Origin: Streptomyces ferrugineus
Lineage (GTDB): Bacteria > Actinomycetota > Actinomycetes > Streptomycetales > Streptomycetaceae
Assembly: GCF_015160855.1 (NCBI RefSeq)
Contig: NZ_CP063373.1
Span: forward strand, 8,159,001-8,223,000
DNA length: 64,000 nucleotides
Direction: 5' to 3'
Shown here: positions 1-10,333 of the stretch, one piece after another
How the letters are laid out: every line of letters starts with the position of its first letter
How positions within the stretch are numbered: position 1 is the first letter of the stretch
Position numbers and translations under genes: made by a program
The notes under the pieces: generated by a model
The model's database searches: none
What the model was told of the DNA's origin: nothing
Seen by the model: the letters and a program-made list of their open reading frames with translations, nothing else

Positions 1-420
1 ATCGTCCCCGACGCCTTCCATCTGGGCGGCGAACCGGGCAGCCGCGCCCCCCACATGTGGGTGATGCGCGGCGACCTGCGGATCTCCACGCTCGACCTGT
101 ACGAGCGCTCCTTCGTGCTGCTCGCCGGATCCGGGGGGCAGAAGTGGCGTACGGCCGTGGAGCGGGCCTCCCGCAATCTGGGCGTGCCCGTCGAGGCGTA
201 CCTCGTGGGTACCGGACCCGATCACGACCTCGCCCCCGACACGGACGCCGACTGGGCGGAGCTGCACGGCACGGCCGAGGACGGTGCCGTGCTCGTGCGC
301 CCCGACGGCTTCGTCGCCTGGCGGGCGGACGCCGCGATGCCGGACGCCGACCGCGTCCTGACGAACGTGCTGCAGAGCGTGCTCTGCCGCGATCGCGCTC
401 CGCTGGAGGCGCCGCGATAG
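1..420 (+). CDS. FAD-dependent aromatic hydroxylase, 3' part only
   Basis: Only the C-terminal 139 codons are present; the frame is open from base 1, so the start lies outside the window. The fragment begins with a PDAFHLGGEPGSRAPH stretch followed by STLDLYERSFVLLAG. This resembles the end of p-hydroxybenzoate-hydroxylase-type polyketide monooxygenases: the end of the FAD domain, then a thioredoxin-like C-terminal domain. Such enzymes hydroxylate aromatic polyketides using FAD and NAD(P)H. Family identity is from motif memory. A role in tailoring the spore pigment encoded next door (whiE-ORFVIII type) is inferred from position. In S. coelicolor the equivalent hydroxylase lies at the opposite end of the cluster, divergent from ORFI, so the placement here is unusual. 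Confidence 0.8.
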   Translation: MVPDAFHLGGEPGSRAPHMWVMRGDLRISTLDLYERSFVLLAGSGGQKWRTAVERASRNLGVPVEAYLVGTGPDHDLAPDTDADWAELHGTAEDGAVLVRPDGFVAWRADAAMPDADRVLTNVLQSVLCRDRAPLEAPR

Positions 421-597
421 GCCGTCGACCATCTGCCGGCCCGTCGTGGCTGGTCGCGCCCACGCGGCGGTAGCCGCAAGTCGATGACCGCCCCGCGCCC
501 CTTAAAGGGCGTTGCCGAACCGCAGCCGAATTCGCCAGGCCTGCTCAGACCCCCGCTGGAATCCAGATGCCCCGTACCGAACGACTAGGACGCTGTC

Positions 598-1563
598 ATG
601 ACCCTTGCCGGACGCATCGACGTCCATCACCACTTCACCGCCCCGGCCTGGCTGGACTGGGCCGAGGAACGCGGTGTCGTCCACCGCGAGAAGCTGCCCT
701 GGTGGACCCGCTGGGACCTGAACGCGGCGCTGGAGATCATGGACAAGACGGGGATCGGCACCTCCGTCATGACCGTGGCGATGCTCGGCCGGTTCCGTGA
801 GCGCGCCGAGCGGCAGGAGAGCGCCCGGGTCGCCCTCGGGGCCGCGGCCGAGGTCGTCGAGGCCAACCCCGCGCGCTTCGCCTTCTTCACCCCCGTCTTC
901 CTCGACGACCTGGAGCTCTCCTCGTGGAGCGTGCGCCACGGTCTCGACGAGCTGGGTGCGATCGGGGTGAGCACGCGCACCAGCGTCAACGGCGTCTTCC
1001 TCGGCGACGAGTCGCACGACCGTCTGCTGCGGGAGCTGAACGAGCGGTCCGCGGTCATCAGCACGCACCCCATGGAGGTGGCGGCCGGCAAGGACGGCGC
1101 CGAGGGGCTGCCGGGGATGCCGCCCTTCGTGTGCGACTTCCTGCTGGACACCACGCGCGCCGCCATCAACCTCATCAGGAACGGCACCCTGGACCGCTAT
1201 CCGAACCTCAGCTTCATCCTCCCGCACGGAGGGGGCTTCCTCCCCTACATGGCCACCCGGCTCGACCTGTTCGGCGGGCGGATCACGCCCCCGATCGAGC
1301 CCGGCCGGGTCCGTGATTACCTGCACCGGTTCTACTTCGACACCGCCGGCCCCATGTCCCCCTCGGCCACGCCGACCCTGCTGGCGACGGTCGACCCCGA
1401 CCGCATCCTCTTCGGCACCGACTGGCCGCCCACCCCGGCCCATGTCCTCGTCGACAGCGTGACGCCCGCCCTGGACGGCGACCCCCTCCTCTCGGAGCGG
1501 CAACTGCGGGGCATCAACCGGGAGAACGCGCTGCGGCTGCTGCCGGGGCTCGCGCGCCGGTAG
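598..1563 (+). CDS. Amidohydrolase-family protein, ACMSD/decarboxylase-like
   Basis: A 321-residue TIM-barrel metal hydrolase of the amidohydrolase-2 family. It carries a HxH motif at residues 10-12, then His157, His210 (LPHGGG) and Asp275 (FGTDWP), the expected metal-ligand and catalytic set. Relatives include aminocarboxymuconate-semialdehyde decarboxylase and 6-methylsalicylate decarboxylase. The substrate cannot be read from sequence. An AGGA stands 7 bases before the ATG. The gene lies 177 bp after the hydroxylase on the same strand and ends just before a bidirectional hairpin facing the pigment operon. A pigment-related decarboxylation is possible but only inferred. Confidence 0.85.
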   Translation: MTLAGRIDVHHHFTAPAWLDWAEERGVVHREKLPWWTRWDLNAALEIMDKTGIGTSVMTVAMLGRFRERAERQESARVALGAAAEVVEANPARFAFFTPVFLDDLELSSWSVRHGLDELGAIGVSTRTSVNGVFLGDESHDRLLRELNERSAVISTHPMEVAAGKDGAEGLPGMPPFVCDFLLDTTRAAINLIRNGTLDRYPNLSFILPHGGGFLPYMATRLDLFGGRITPPIEPGRVRDYLHRFYFDTAGPMSPSATPTLLATVDPDRILFGTDWPPTPAHVLVDSVTPALDGDPLLSERQLRGINRENALRLLPGLARR

Positions 1564-1577
1564 CCGTACACATGAGA

Positions 1578-1607
1578 AGGCCGCCGCCCGCGATCGGGCG
1601 GCGGCCT
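1578..1607. terminator. Bidirectional hairpin terminator between convergent genes
   Basis: A perfect 13-bp stem (1578-1590 with 1595-1607) closes a 4-base CGAT loop. It sits between the stops of the amidohydrolase (+) and the last whiE gene (-), so it can end transcripts from both sides. There is no T-tract, as is common in Streptomyces. Confidence 0.8.
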
Positions 1608-1614
1608 GCGTCGT

Positions 1615-2646
<1,032 letters not shown>

Positions 2647-2680
2647 GAGGGTTCTCCTTGTCTTCCTGGGCCTTGTCTTC

Positions 2681-3931
2681 CTAGGCGGCGGATCCGGGAC
2701 CCCGCCTCAGGACGAGCGCCGCGTTGGAGCCCATGAGTCCCCGGCTGAGGACCAGGGCCGTGCGCGGCTCGGCCGGGCGCGCCGTGACGGTCACCAGGTC
2801 GATGTCGTGGCAGATGTCGAACACGCCCGGCGTCGGCGGGATCAGCCCGTGTTCCATGGCCTGGACGGCGGCCACGACGTCCAGCAGCGGTGCCCCGCAG
2901 TACGACCGCCCGATGCCGGCCTTGGGAGCCGTGACCGGCACCCGGGTGCCGTGCCGGCCGAGGGCGTCGGCGAGGGCGAGCGCCTCGGCGCGGTCCGCGT
3001 CGGGGACGCCCATCGCGTCGGCGAAGACCACGTCGATCTCCTCCGGTGCGCAGCCGGCCTCGTCGAGGGCGCCCCGGATGGCCTGCGCGAGCCCGTCCCG
3101 CGACCGGTCCCAGCGGGAGGCTCCGGTGAAGGTGGCCGCGTGTCCGGCCACGGTGGCGCGGACCACCGCGTCCCGGCGCCGGGCCCGCTCCAGGTCCTCC
3201 ACGACCAGCACGGCACCGCCCTCGGCGGGCACGAAGCCGCAGGCCGCCGAGGTGAAGGGGCGGTAGGCGCGGGCGGGGTCCGCCTCGGTGCTGAGCTCGG
3301 GGTAGCCGAGCTGGCAGACGCCCGAGTAGGGGGCGAGCGGCGCCTCGGCCGCGCCGACCACGATCACCTCCGTCCCGCGGCGCACGGCGCGCGCGGCGTG
3401 CGCGACGGCGTCCAGGCCGCCGGCCTCGTCGCTGGCCACCACCGAGCAGGGGCCCTTGAAGCCCTTGCGGATGGATATCTGGCCGGTGCTGGCGGCGTAG
3501 AACCAGGCGATGGACTGGTAGGGCCCGACGAACCGGGGGCCCTGCCCCCACAGCTTCTGCAGTTCCCGCTGGCCGAACTCACCGCCGCCGGACCCGGCCG
3601 CGGTGACGACTCCCACGGAGTACGGCGCGTCGGCCCAGGCGGCCCTGCTCAGCCCCGCGTCCTTCAGGGCCGCGTCGGCGGCGGCGAGCGCGAAGTGGGT
3701 GAACTTGTCGGTCTGGACGAGGAAGGTCTCCTCGATCAGCGCCGACGCGTCGAAACCGCGGACCTCGCCGGCGACGCGGAGCGGAAGGTGCTCGCAGCCC
3801 TCGCGGGTGACGCGGTCCAGGACGCTCGTGCCGTCCTTGACGTTCTTCCAGTAGGTGTCGGCGTGCAGGCCGCCCGGCGCGACCACGCCGATGCCCGTGA
3901 CGGCGGTGTGCCGGGCGCGTGGACCACTCAT
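2681..3931 (-). CDS. Ketosynthase beta / chain-length factor (whiE ORFIV)
   Basis: A 416-residue partner of the ketosynthase. It has the thiolase fold but no active-site Cys: aligned with KS-alpha, Cys169 is replaced by Glu169 in [10 protein letters not shown]. In most chain-length factors this position is Gln, so Glu is a notable variant that I recall from spore-pigment sets. The subunit decarboxylates malonyl-ACP for priming and sets chain length. Its ATG overlaps the KS-alpha stop by 4 bp (ATGA), ensuring coupled 1:1 synthesis of the heterodimer. Confidence 0.93.
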   Translation of the reverse strand: MSGPRARHTAVTGIGVVAPGGLHADTYWKNVKDGTSVLDRVTREGCEHLPLRVAGEVRGFDASALIEETFLVQTDKFTHFALAAADAALKDAGLSRAAWADAPYSVGVVTAAGSGGGEFGQRELQKLWGQGPRFVGPYQSIAWFYAASTGQISIRKGFKGPCSVVASDEAGGLDAVAHAARAVRRGTEVIVVGAAEAPLAPYSGVCQLGYPELSTEADPARAYRPFTSAACGFVPAEGGAVLVVEDLERARRRDAVVRATVAGHAATFTGASRWDRSRDGLAQAIRGALDEAGCAPEEIDVVFADAMGVPDADRAEALALADALGRHGTRVPVTAPKAGIGRSYCGAPLLDVVAAVQAMEHGLIPPTPGVFDICHDIDLVTVTARPAEPRTALVLSRGLMGSNAALVLRRGPGSAA

Positions 3932-5199
3932 CGTCGTCTCCTCCCGTTCGGCCCCGTCAGGAGCACCGCGGACTGGAACCCGCCGAAGCCGCTGCCCACG
4001 GAGAGCACGTTGTCGAGCCGGCGGGAGCGCGCGGTGCGCGGGACGTAGTCGAGGTCGCACTCGGGGTCCGGGGTCTCGTAGTTCGCCGTCGGCGGCACCA
4101 CCTGGCGGGCCAGCGCGAGCACACAGGCGACGACCTCGATGGCGCCGATCGCGCCGAGCGAGTGGCCCACCATGGACTTGATCGAGCTCATGGGCGTGTC
4201 GTAGGCGTGCGCGCCCAGCGACTTCTTGACGGCGGCGGTCTCGTGCCGGTCGTTCTGCCGGGTGCCGGAGCCGTGCGCGTTGACGTAGTCGATCTCGGTG
4301 GGGTCCACGCGCGCGTGGGCGAGCGCGTCGTCGATGGCCCTGGCCATCTCCAGGCCCTCGGTGGTCAGCCCGGTCATGTGGTAGGCGTTGCCGAAGGTGG
4401 CGTAGCCGCTGATCTCGCAGTAGACGTGCGCGCCGCGTGCGCGGGCGTGGTCCAGTTCCTCCAGTACGAGGACGGCGGCGCCCTCGCCCATCACGAAGCC
4501 GTCGCGGTGGGCGTCGAAGGGGCGGGAGGCGTGCTCCGGGTCGTCGTTGTGGGGCGACGTGGCCTTGATGGCGTCGAAGCAGGCCATGGTGATCGGGGAG
4601 ATCGGGGAGTCCGAGGCGCCGGCTATGCAGACGTCGGCGCGGCCCTCCTCGATGGTGTGGAAGGCGTAGCCCACGGCGTCGAGTCCGGAGGTGCAGCCGG
4701 TGGACACGGTCTGCACCGGGCCCTGGGCGCCGAACCGTTCGGCGATGTCGGCCGCGAGCGTGCTGGGCGAGAACGCCCGGTGCAGTTCGGGCCGCGCGGC
4801 GCGGTGGTCGACATCCCAGCGCCGGCCGTGCTCGCTGACCAGGACGTAGTCGTGCTCCAGGCGGGTCGTGCCGCCCACCGCGCTGCCCAGGGACACGGCG
4901 ACGCGCCAGGGGTCCTCGGCGGCGAAGTCGACGCCGCTGTCGGTGACCGCCTCCTCGGCGGCGACCAGGGCGAACTGTATGTACCGGTCGGCGCGTTCGA
5001 CGACCTCGGCGTCGAGGCCGTGCGCGAGCGGGTCGAAGTCGCACTCGGCAGCTATGCGGGAGCGCAGGCCCTCGGGGTCGAACAGGGTGATGCCACGGGT
5101 CGCCGTACGGCCGCCTGAGAGGAGGTCCCAGAACGCCGGCACTCCTGTCCCGCCGGGGGCGACCACGCCTATGCCGGTGACCGCCACCCGCCGGGTCAC
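3928..5199 (-). CDS. Ketosynthase alpha of the spore-pigment type II PKS (whiE ORFIII)
   Basis: A 423-residue KS with the full catalytic set: nucleophile Cys169 (STGCTSG), His309 (NAHGSG), Lys341 and His346 (KSMVGHSLG). These match the numbering of the actinorhodin KS. It condenses malonyl units on the ACP as a heterodimer with the downstream chain-length factor. The start is GTG at 5199, overlapping the cupin-gene stop by 4 bp (GTGA). The 3' end overlaps the chain-length-factor start in the same way. Confidence 0.95.
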   Translation of the reverse strand: MTRRVAVTGIGVVAPGGTGVPAFWDLLSGGRTATRGITLFDPEGLRSRIAAECDFDPLAHGLDAEVVERADRYIQFALVAAEEAVTDSGVDFAAEDPWRVAVSLGSAVGGTTRLEHDYVLVSEHGRRWDVDHRAARPELHRAFSPSTLAADIAERFGAQGPVQTVSTGCTSGLDAVGYAFHTIEEGRADVCIAGASDSPISPITMACFDAIKATSPHNDDPEHASRPFDAHRDGFVMGEGAAVLVLEELDHARARGAHVYCEISGYATFGNAYHMTGLTTEGLEMARAIDDALAHARVDPTEIDYVNAHGSGTRQNDRHETAAVKKSLGAHAYDTPMSSIKSMVGHSLGAIGAIEVVACVLALARQVVPPTANYETPDPECDLDYVPRTARSRRLDNVLSVGSGFGGFQSAVLLTGPNGRRRR

Positions 5200-5660
5200 G
5201 ACAGCACCTCTGGGCGTTCGGGATGCGCGCCCTCTTTCTGGACGAGCGGGTACGGCTTGATGTCGTCGCTGATCTCCGGGGCCTCGGTGTCGACGTGGCC
5301 GAGGCTCGGCTTGGGCGCCAGCGGGCCCAGATGGAAGACCATGCGGGCCTCCTCGTCACCGACGTTGCGGAAGCGGTGCCGCATGTCGATGGGGATCATC
5401 AGGCCCTGGTCGGCACGGAGAGGAAACGTTTCACCATCGAGATCGACCTCCAGCCGGCCCTCGACGACGTACACGAACTCCTCGGAGTACGGGTGATAGT
5501 GCTCGCTGATGCGTTCGCCGGGCCGCATGATGGCCAGGCCCATGAAGCCGCTCGTGGCGCCCACCGTGACGGGGGTGAGCAGGGTGCGCAGGTCGCCGCC
5601 GCGCTTGCGGTTGGGCTCGATCTCGTTCAGGTCGACGACGCGCGGGCGCATCTTGTCCAT
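5196..5660 (-). CDS. Cupin-domain polyketide protein (whiE ORFII)
   Basis: A 154-residue single cupin. It contains the metal-binding pattern with [13 protein letters not shown] (two His and a Glu) and a second-motif His in [12 protein letters not shown]. Such proteins accompany type II PKS clusters and are thought to assist cyclisation or oxygenation; a precise reaction is not established. A GGAG lies 8 bases before the ATG at 5660. Its stop overlaps the GTG of KS-alpha, placing it second in the pigment operon as in whiE of S. coelicolor. Confidence 0.88.
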   Translation of the reverse strand: MDKMRPRVVDLNEIEPNRKRGGDLRTLLTPVTVGATSGFMGLAIMRPGERISEHYHPYSEEFVYVVEGRLEVDLDGETFPLRADQGLMIPIDMRHRFRNVGDEEARMVFHLGPLAPKPSLGHVDTEAPEISDDIKPYPLVQKEGAHPERPEVLS

Positions 5661-5704
5661 GGTTCTGTCTCCAGGTCGGTCGGTGGGATGTCGGTCCCGT
5701 GCCG

Positions 5705-6832
5705 TCAGGACTGCGCGGCCCTGCGGTCGGTGATCAGCGCCATGTCGGCGTGCGCCAGGAGGCGGTTGGCGTCCCGTTCGCCGGTGAGCCGTCCTGTGAC
5801 ACCGAGTGCGACGCCGTCCAGCAGGCGGGCCAGTACGGCGGCCTTCCTGGGGCCGTGGATGCCGAGCGCCATGACCGGATCGGTCTCGGGGTCGCCCTGT
5901 ACGTCGATGAGGCGGACGACGATGTCCTCGCGCTGGAAGACGGTGCTGCGGTGCACGGGGGACGCGGGGTCGGCCGCGGCCGCCTCGTCCTGCCGGCCGA
6001 GCAGCCGGGCCAGCGCCATGCCGCAGCCCTGTCTGGCCGGGTAGTACAGGGCGTGCCGGCGCAGGTCGTCCGGTTCCGGTCCGCCGCGCGCCACGTGGTG
6101 GACGGGTGGCATGGCGGCGCGGATGAAGAAGGTGCGGGCGGACTCGGGGTCGGTGAGATCCCGGTCCTGCTCCAGGTACGGGTTGATGGCTTCCTCCACG
6201 GCCCGTACCTCGGGCTGGCGGGAGACGTGGCGCAGGGCCGCCGTCAGGTCGCCCTCCACCTCGACGGTGCGCACGATCCGGTTGCCGTGCATGAACAGGG
6301 TGGTGCGGCGCAGCCGGGTGGTGTCGTCGACGCGGGCCTCGGGCGGGGCGTAGCCGGCGAGGATCTCGGCGGCCTTGGACTCGGCGCCGGGCTTGACGGT
6401 GAAGGTCAGGGCGTGGCGGATCACGCCGTCGCCGACCCGTGCGGCCGTCTGGAGGGTGCCGGTGGTGCCGGTGGTGCCGGTGCGGGGGCGGTCGCCGCCG
6501 GTCTCACGGACGATGCCGTAGCGCATCGAGCGGAGCTCACGGACGCAGCGCTGCAGCGGCCGGACCGTCTCCAGATGCTCTTCGCTGTTCACCCAGGCGA
6601 GGTACGGCGGGGCGGTCGCCCACTCGCTCGTGATGACCCACTGGGAGGGGTTCTCCACGGACTGGCACAACTGGTCACCGAGGTGACCGGGGACCGACGC
6701 GACTCGGTCACGCATCTGCTCGTACGCGTCCAGGAACTGTTGCTGGGCGCCCTCGTGGAGGTCGACGAGCAGGAGGACGCGCATCCTGGATCCGTCGAAC
6801 GCCGACTGGGTGATATAGGGCGAAGTGGTCAT
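5705..6832 (-). CDS. SchA/CurD-like pigment protein (whiE ORFI)
   Basis: A 375-residue protein resembling WhiE-ORFI/SchA/CurD. The N-terminal ~105 residues look like an antibiotic-biosynthesis-monooxygenase (dimeric alpha/beta barrel) domain ([21 protein letters not shown]). A Gly/Thr linker around residue 120 (TGTTGTTGT, encoded by 9-bp repeats) joins it to the SchA/CurD domain. Biochemical function is unknown. It is the first gene of the operon, 44 bp before the cupin gene, with GGAAGG upstream of the ATG. The operon promoter should lie in the 480-bp gap upstream. Confidence 0.85.
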   Translation of the reverse strand: MTTSPYITQSAFDGSRMRVLLLVDLHEGAQQQFLDAYEQMRDRVASVPGHLGDQLCQSVENPSQWVITSEWATAPPYLAWVNSEEHLETVRPLQRCVRELRSMRYGIVRETGGDRPRTGTTGTTGTLQTAARVGDGVIRHALTFTVKPGAESKAAEILAGYAPPEARVDDTTRLRRTTLFMHGNRIVRTVEVEGDLTAALRHVSRQPEVRAVEEAINPYLEQDRDLTDPESARTFFIRAAMPPVHHVARGGPEPDDLRRHALYYPARQGCGMALARLLGRQDEAAAADPASPVHRSTVFQREDIVVRLIDVQGDPETDPVMALGIHGPRKAAVLARLLDGVALGVTGRLTGERDANRLLAHADMALITDRRAAQS

Positions 6833-6901
6833 CCGGCAGACCCTTCCTTCGCGGGAGCAAGCGGCGGCCGTCCCTGTTCCACCTGCGTGAACGCGGGTTT
6901 C

Positions 6902-6931
6902 GGCCCTGAGCCTTCATCGTGGGTCAGGGCC
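6902..6931. promoter_or_regulatory. Inverted repeat in the pigment-operon leader
   Basis: Perfect 8-bp arms GGCCCTGA (6902-6909) and TCAGGGCC (6924-6931) are separated by 14 bases, 70-100 bp upstream of the ORFI start. It could be an operator for a developmental regulator or an RNA hairpin in the 5' leader. Assignment to a named regulator is not possible from sequence. Confidence 0.4.
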
Positions 6932-7282
6932 CTGGGGTCCGCGAGCCATGCGGGCCAATTGAGGGACTGGGCGCGGGGGTGTGCGCGCCGGGTGCCGACG
7001 TTGTGTCAGGCGGGTCTGCGGGGGCGGCATGTGCCGTGGGTGGGGGGCCGGTTGGTGGTGGTGCGTGTTGATGCCTGCGGCGCCGCTGCGGGTTCGGTGG
7101 GGGTGCGCGTAGCGCCTGCGGGTGGGGGGTGAGTCGGGGCCGTGGCGGGGGTGTCCGTCCTCGGACCGGCGGCTGGCCTTGGGCAGGGTGGTCATCGTTT
7201 CTTGACGCCGGCCACTGCGGGCGGACACCCCCCGCCACGTCCCCTTCCCGCCGTACGCGACCGCGGGTGCTTGGGGGTGCGC

Positions 7283-7311
7283 CGAAGTCCCCGTGCGGGG
7301 CGGGGACTTCG
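7283..7311 (-). terminator. Terminator hairpin after the MTH1187-type gene
   Basis: A perfect 10-bp stem (7283-7292 with 7302-7311) and a 9-base loop begin one base beyond the stop codon of the minus-strand gene ending at 7312. This is a likely factor-assisted or I-shaped terminator. It also insulates the pigment-operon upstream region. Confidence 0.65.
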
Positions 7312-7605
7312 CTACTCGGCCAGGTGGCGCTCCACCGTTTCCACCTTGGTGGTGAGGCCGTCCGTCACGCCGGGGCGGATGTCGGCCTTGAGGACCAGGG
7401 AGACCCGCGGGGCCCGCTCCTCCACGGCGGCCACGGCGCGCCTGACGACGTCCATGACCTCGTCCCAGTCGCCCTCGACGGAGGTGAACATCGCGTCGGT
7501 GCGGTTGGGCAGGCCCGATTCCCGGACCACGCGGACGGCGTCGGCGACGTACTCCCCCACGTCCTCGCCCACGCCGAGCGGCGTCACGGAGAACGCGACG
7601 ATCAT
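7312..7605 (-). CDS. MTH1187/YkoF-family thiamine-binding-like protein
   Basis: A 97-residue protein starting [20 protein letters not shown], characteristic of the MTH1187 family (DUF77). Members have a ferredoxin-like fold, form tetramers, and in some cases bind thiamine-like ligands. Function in actinomycetes is not established. The ATG overlaps the stop of the upstream DUF3817 gene by 4 bp (ATGA), so the two are translated together. A strong hairpin follows the stop codon. Confidence 0.82.
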   Translation of the reverse strand: MIVAFSVTPLGVGEDVGEYVADAVRVVRESGLPNRTDAMFTSVEGDWDEVMDVVRRAVAAVEERAPRVSLVLKADIRPGVTDGLTTKVETVERHLAE

Positions 7606-7946
7606 GCGTTGACGATTCCTTCCTTGCGGGCGCGGGAGGCGATCACCGCGTCCTCGGCCTCGCGCTTGAGCTTGCGCTCGGCGAAGAAGCCGCCGGTGGG
7701 CAGGACGGAGAGGACGAAGTAGAGGGCCGCGGTCTTCAGGGGCCACTTGGTGCGGTTCCAGGCGTCCGCCCAGAAGATCACGTAGAGGATGAAGAGGACG
7801 CCGTGGATCATGCCCATCACGGGCACCGCGTTGAAGTCGGTGGTCCGCTTCAGCACCGAGCAGACGAGCAGCAGCAGGAACGACACCGCCTCGGGGGCCG
7901 AGACGAGACGGAGGCGGCGGAGGGCGGTGGCGGTCTTGTTGTCCAC
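7602..7946 (-). CDS. DUF3817 integral membrane protein
   Basis: A 114-residue membrane protein with about three hydrophobic segments ([43 protein letters not shown]), consistent with DUF3817 (YdzA-like). The start is GTG at 7946, preceded by GAAGGTGA. The charged C-terminal tail should be cytoplasmic. It forms a two-gene operon with the thiamine-binding-like protein and is divergent from the AIM24 genes. Function unknown. Confidence 0.8.
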   Translation of the reverse strand: MDNKTATALRRLRLVSAPEAVSFLLLLVCSVLKRTTDFNAVPVMGMIHGVLFILYVIFWADAWNRTKWPLKTAALYFVLSVLPTGGFFAERKLKREAEDAVIASRARKEGIVNA

Positions 7947-8142
7947 GGGTCACCTTCGGTGGGGTTCGGGGGCGGATCGGCTTGTGAACGTAAGCACAAG
8001 GGCTCGGCCATTGTGGCAAACCCCGGCCGGTGGGCGGGGCCCGGGGTCGGTGTCGTACGCCCCTAAGGGTCCCGTCAGGGGTGAAGTCCGCCTTCGGGAT
8101 CTGTTGGCGGCGGGCGGTGGCGGTTACCTTCGCTGCGTGGCG

Positions 8143-8775
8143 ATGTTCCGACTCCAGGGCAGCAAGGTGCTCGCCGTCGACATGACCGGGGACGCCGTGA
8201 AGGCGAAGAACGGCTCGATGGTCGCGTACGACGGGCAGATGGCCTTCAAGAAGATGAGTGGCGGCGGTGAGGGCATCCGGGGGATGGTCACCCGGCGCCT
8301 GACCGGTGAGCAGATGACGGTGATGGAGGTGAAGGGGCACGGGACGTGCTGGTTCGCGGACCGCGCCTCCGAGATCAATCTTGTGAGCCTCCAGGGCGAC
8401 AAGCTGTACGTGGAGTCGAGCAATCTGCTCGCGACCGACGCGGGGCTGCGGACTGGTACGTCCTTCACGGGGCTGCGCGGCGCCTCGCAGGGCAACGGGC
8501 TGTTCACGACCACCGTCGAGGGGCACGGGCAGGCGGCGATCATGTCCGATGGGCCCGCTGTGGTGCTGCGGGTCAGTGCGCAGTATCCGCTGACCGTCGA
8601 TCCGGGGGCCTATGTGGCTCATCAGGGGAATCTGCGGCAGTCCTTCCAGTCGGGTGTGACCTTCCGCACGCTCATGGGCGAGGGCGGTGGCGAGGCCTTC
8701 CAGATCCGCTTCGAGGGGGACGGGCTGGTGTACGTACAGCCGAGCGAGCGGAACACGATCGCGGGGGACGTGTGA
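8143..8775 (+). CDS. AIM24-family protein, first of three
   Basis: About 210 residues of AIM24-type beta-rich fold: [17 protein letters not shown] at the start, a central [13 protein letters not shown] signature, and a [21 protein letters not shown] end typical of the family. AIM24 takes its name from a yeast mitochondrial protein; bacterial members are soluble and of unknown role. The ATG at 8143 is chosen; GTG at 8137 (two codons earlier) is an alternative because no clear ribosome-binding site decides. It heads a tight three-gene operon, one base before the next start. Confidence 0.82.
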   Translation: MFRLQGSKVLAVDMTGDAVKAKNGSMVAYDGQMAFKKMSGGGEGIRGMVTRRLTGEQMTVMEVKGHGTCWFADRASEINLVSLQGDKLYVESSNLLATDAGLRTGTSFTGLRGASQGNGLFTTTVEGHGQAAIMSDGPAVVLRVSAQYPLTVDPGAYVAHQGNLRQSFQSGVTFRTLMGEGGGEAFQIRFEGDGLVYVQPSERNTIAGDV

Positions 8776-8776
8776 C

Positions 8777-9427
8777 ATGGGCTTCCGTGAGATCAACTCG
8801 AAGATGATCGAGGCCACCGTGGTGCCGGGGCAGCGGCTGTTCAGTCAGCGTGGCGCGATGCTCGCCTACAAGGGCGAGGTGTCCTTCACCCCGAACGTGA
8901 CCGGTGGTCAGGGCGGGGTCATGTCGATGATCGGGCGGCGGGTCGCGAACGAGGACACTCCGCTGATGAGCGTCGAGGGCAGCGGCACGGTGCTGTTCGG
9001 GCACGGGGGCCATCACGTTCAGGTGATCAACCTTTCCGGCGACACCCTGTGCGTGGAGGCGGACCGGCTCCTCGCCTTCGAGGGCACCCTCCAGCAGGGC
9101 ACGATGTTCCTCGGCTCGCAGGGCGGCGTCATGGGCATGGTCCGGGGACAGATCAGCGGGCAGGGGCTGTTCACCACGACCCTCAAGGGGCATGGGGCCG
9201 TCGCAGTCATGGCGCACGGTGGTGTTTTCGAGGTTCCGATCACTCCGCAGCGGCCCGTCCACGTCGATCCGCAGGCCTACGTCGCCCACCACGGCGACGT
9301 GCGCAACAAGCTGTCCACGGCGCTGGGCTGGCGCGACATGGTGGGCCGGGGTTCCGGCGAGGCCTTCCAGCTGGAGCTCAGCGGCAACGGTGCGGTGTAC
9401 GTCCAGGCGTCGGAGGAGAAGCTGTGA
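8777..9427 (+). CDS. AIM24-family protein, second of three
   Basis: A 216-residue paralogue of the preceding protein, sharing [13 protein letters not shown] and [21 protein letters not shown]. Two copies of a Gly-rich HGG/QGG stretch occur around residues 78 and 115. It begins one base after the first gene and overlaps the third by 4 bp (GTGA). The three proteins may form a hetero-oligomer; this is inferred only from coupling and paralogy. Function unknown. Confidence 0.84.
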   Translation: MGFREINSKMIEATVVPGQRLFSQRGAMLAYKGEVSFTPNVTGGQGGVMSMIGRRVANEDTPLMSVEGSGTVLFGHGGHHVQVINLSGDTLCVEADRLLAFEGTLQQGTMFLGSQGGVMGMVRGQISGQGLFTTTLKGHGAVAVMAHGGVFEVPITPQRPVHVDPQAYVAHHGDVRNKLSTALGWRDMVGRGSGEAFQLELSGNGAVYVQASEEKL

Positions 9428-10221
9428 GCCAGTACCCGAACGGGGGCCCGAGCGCGTACGACCCCATGACGCTGCCCTCCGACGACAACGTCAACGACTA
9501 CACCTTCTGCGTGGAGCTCAAGGGGAGCCAGTGGTTCCTGCAGAAGGGGAAGATGATCGCCTACTACGGGCAGATGGAGTTCAACGGGATCGGGCACGGG
9601 CGGCTCGACGGGCTTGTCCGTACGTCCTTTCATTCGCCACTGCACGCGAGCGACTGGGTCGTGGCGGCGGGCTCCGGGAAGATGCTGCTCGCTGACCGGG
9701 CCTTCGACGTGAACTCCTACGACCTCGAAGACGGCAATCTGACCATTCGCTCGGGCAACCTGCTCGCTTTTCAGCCAAGTCTCGCGCTCAAGCAATCGAT
9801 CGTGCCGGGATTTCTGACGCTGATCGGAACCGGGAAGTTCGTGGCCGCATCTAACGGTCCGGTGGTGTTCATGGAACCCCCGATCCGGGTGGACCCGCAG
9901 GCACTCGTCGGCTGGGCCGACTGCCCGTCGCCGTGCCACCACTACGACCATGGCTACATGACCGGCGTAATGGGCGGTCTACGTGCACTGACAGGCCTCG
10001 GCGGGGCCTCCGGGGAGGAGCATCAGTTCGAGTTCGTCGGAGCCGGCACCGTGCTGCTCCAGTCGACCGAGACCCTCATGGCCGAGCAGGCCACGGGGGC
10101 GGTCCCGCCGGGCGCCGGAGTACCCGGTTCCGGTGCCGCCCACACAGGCCCTTCACAAATGGCTGGGTCACCGCGCCTTCCCGGACAGCTGGGAGACCTC
10201 CAGCGTCGCTTCGGGCTGTGA
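9424..10221 (+). CDS. AIM24-family protein, third of three, with Pro/Gly tail
   Basis: A 265-residue, more divergent AIM24 homologue starting with GTG at 9424 inside the previous stop. It lacks the FTTT-GHG signature but keeps the VELKGSQWFLQKGKMIAYYG start and EEHQFEFVGAGTVLLQSTE end. It has a unique CPSPCHHYDHG insert (two Cys, three His, a possible metal site) and a ~40-residue Pro/Gly-rich C-terminal tail. The differences suggest specialisation within the trio. Function unknown. Confidence 0.82.
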   Translation: MSQYPNGGPSAYDPMTLPSDDNVNDYTFCVELKGSQWFLQKGKMIAYYGQMEFNGIGHGRLDGLVRTSFHSPLHASDWVVAAGSGKMLLADRAFDVNSYDLEDGNLTIRSGNLLAFQPSLALKQSIVPGFLTLIGTGKFVAASNGPVVFMEPPIRVDPQALVGWADCPSPCHHYDHGYMTGVMGGLRALTGLGGASGEEHQFEFVGAGTVLLQSTETLMAEQATGAVPPGAGVPGSGAAHTGPSQMAGSPRLPGQLGDLQRRFGL

Positions 10222-10250
10222 GCGGTAGTCTGCGGAGTGTGACATCGAAC

Positions 10251-10333
10251 GTGTGAGCACAACGGGTTCACACGGACGTGTCACAGAAAACCCTCACTAG
10301 TTCGCCTTTCAACTTCTTAGGTAGACTTCATTC
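10251..10333 (+). promoter_or_regulatory. absC promoter region with TGTGA/TCACA repeats
   Basis: CGTGTGA (10250-10256) and TCACACG (10268-10274) form an inverted repeat, and further TGTGACA and GTGTCACA half-sites flank it (10238-10288). A -10-like TAGACT at 10322-10327 ends six bases before the absC ATG, so the transcript could be leaderless; no Shine-Dalgarno is visible. An autoregulatory MarR-type site is plausible but untested. Confidence 0.5.

Larger units (their letters stand above)
6833..7311. other. 480-bp intergenic region upstream of the pigment operon
   Basis: No convincing gene is present; the open frames here are low-complexity Pro/Arg strings. The region contains an inverted repeat close to the whiE start (6902-6931), G-rich direct repeats around 7030-7130, an imperfect long-range inverted repeat (about 7143-7157 with 7222-7236), and a terminator hairpin at its right edge. 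It must hold the promoter for the minus-strand pigment operon; I could not assign a clear -10/-35. Confidence 0.6.

Noticed and set aside
6914..7238. Minus-strand Pro/Arg/His-rich open frames in the 480-bp gap
   Set aside because: No ribosome-binding site, no normal composition, no recognisable domain; treated as intergenic.
10250..10274. Canonical Crp site upstream of absC
   Set aside because: The TGTGA/TCACA arms are 11 bases apart rather than the usual 6, so a standard Crp site is not supported.
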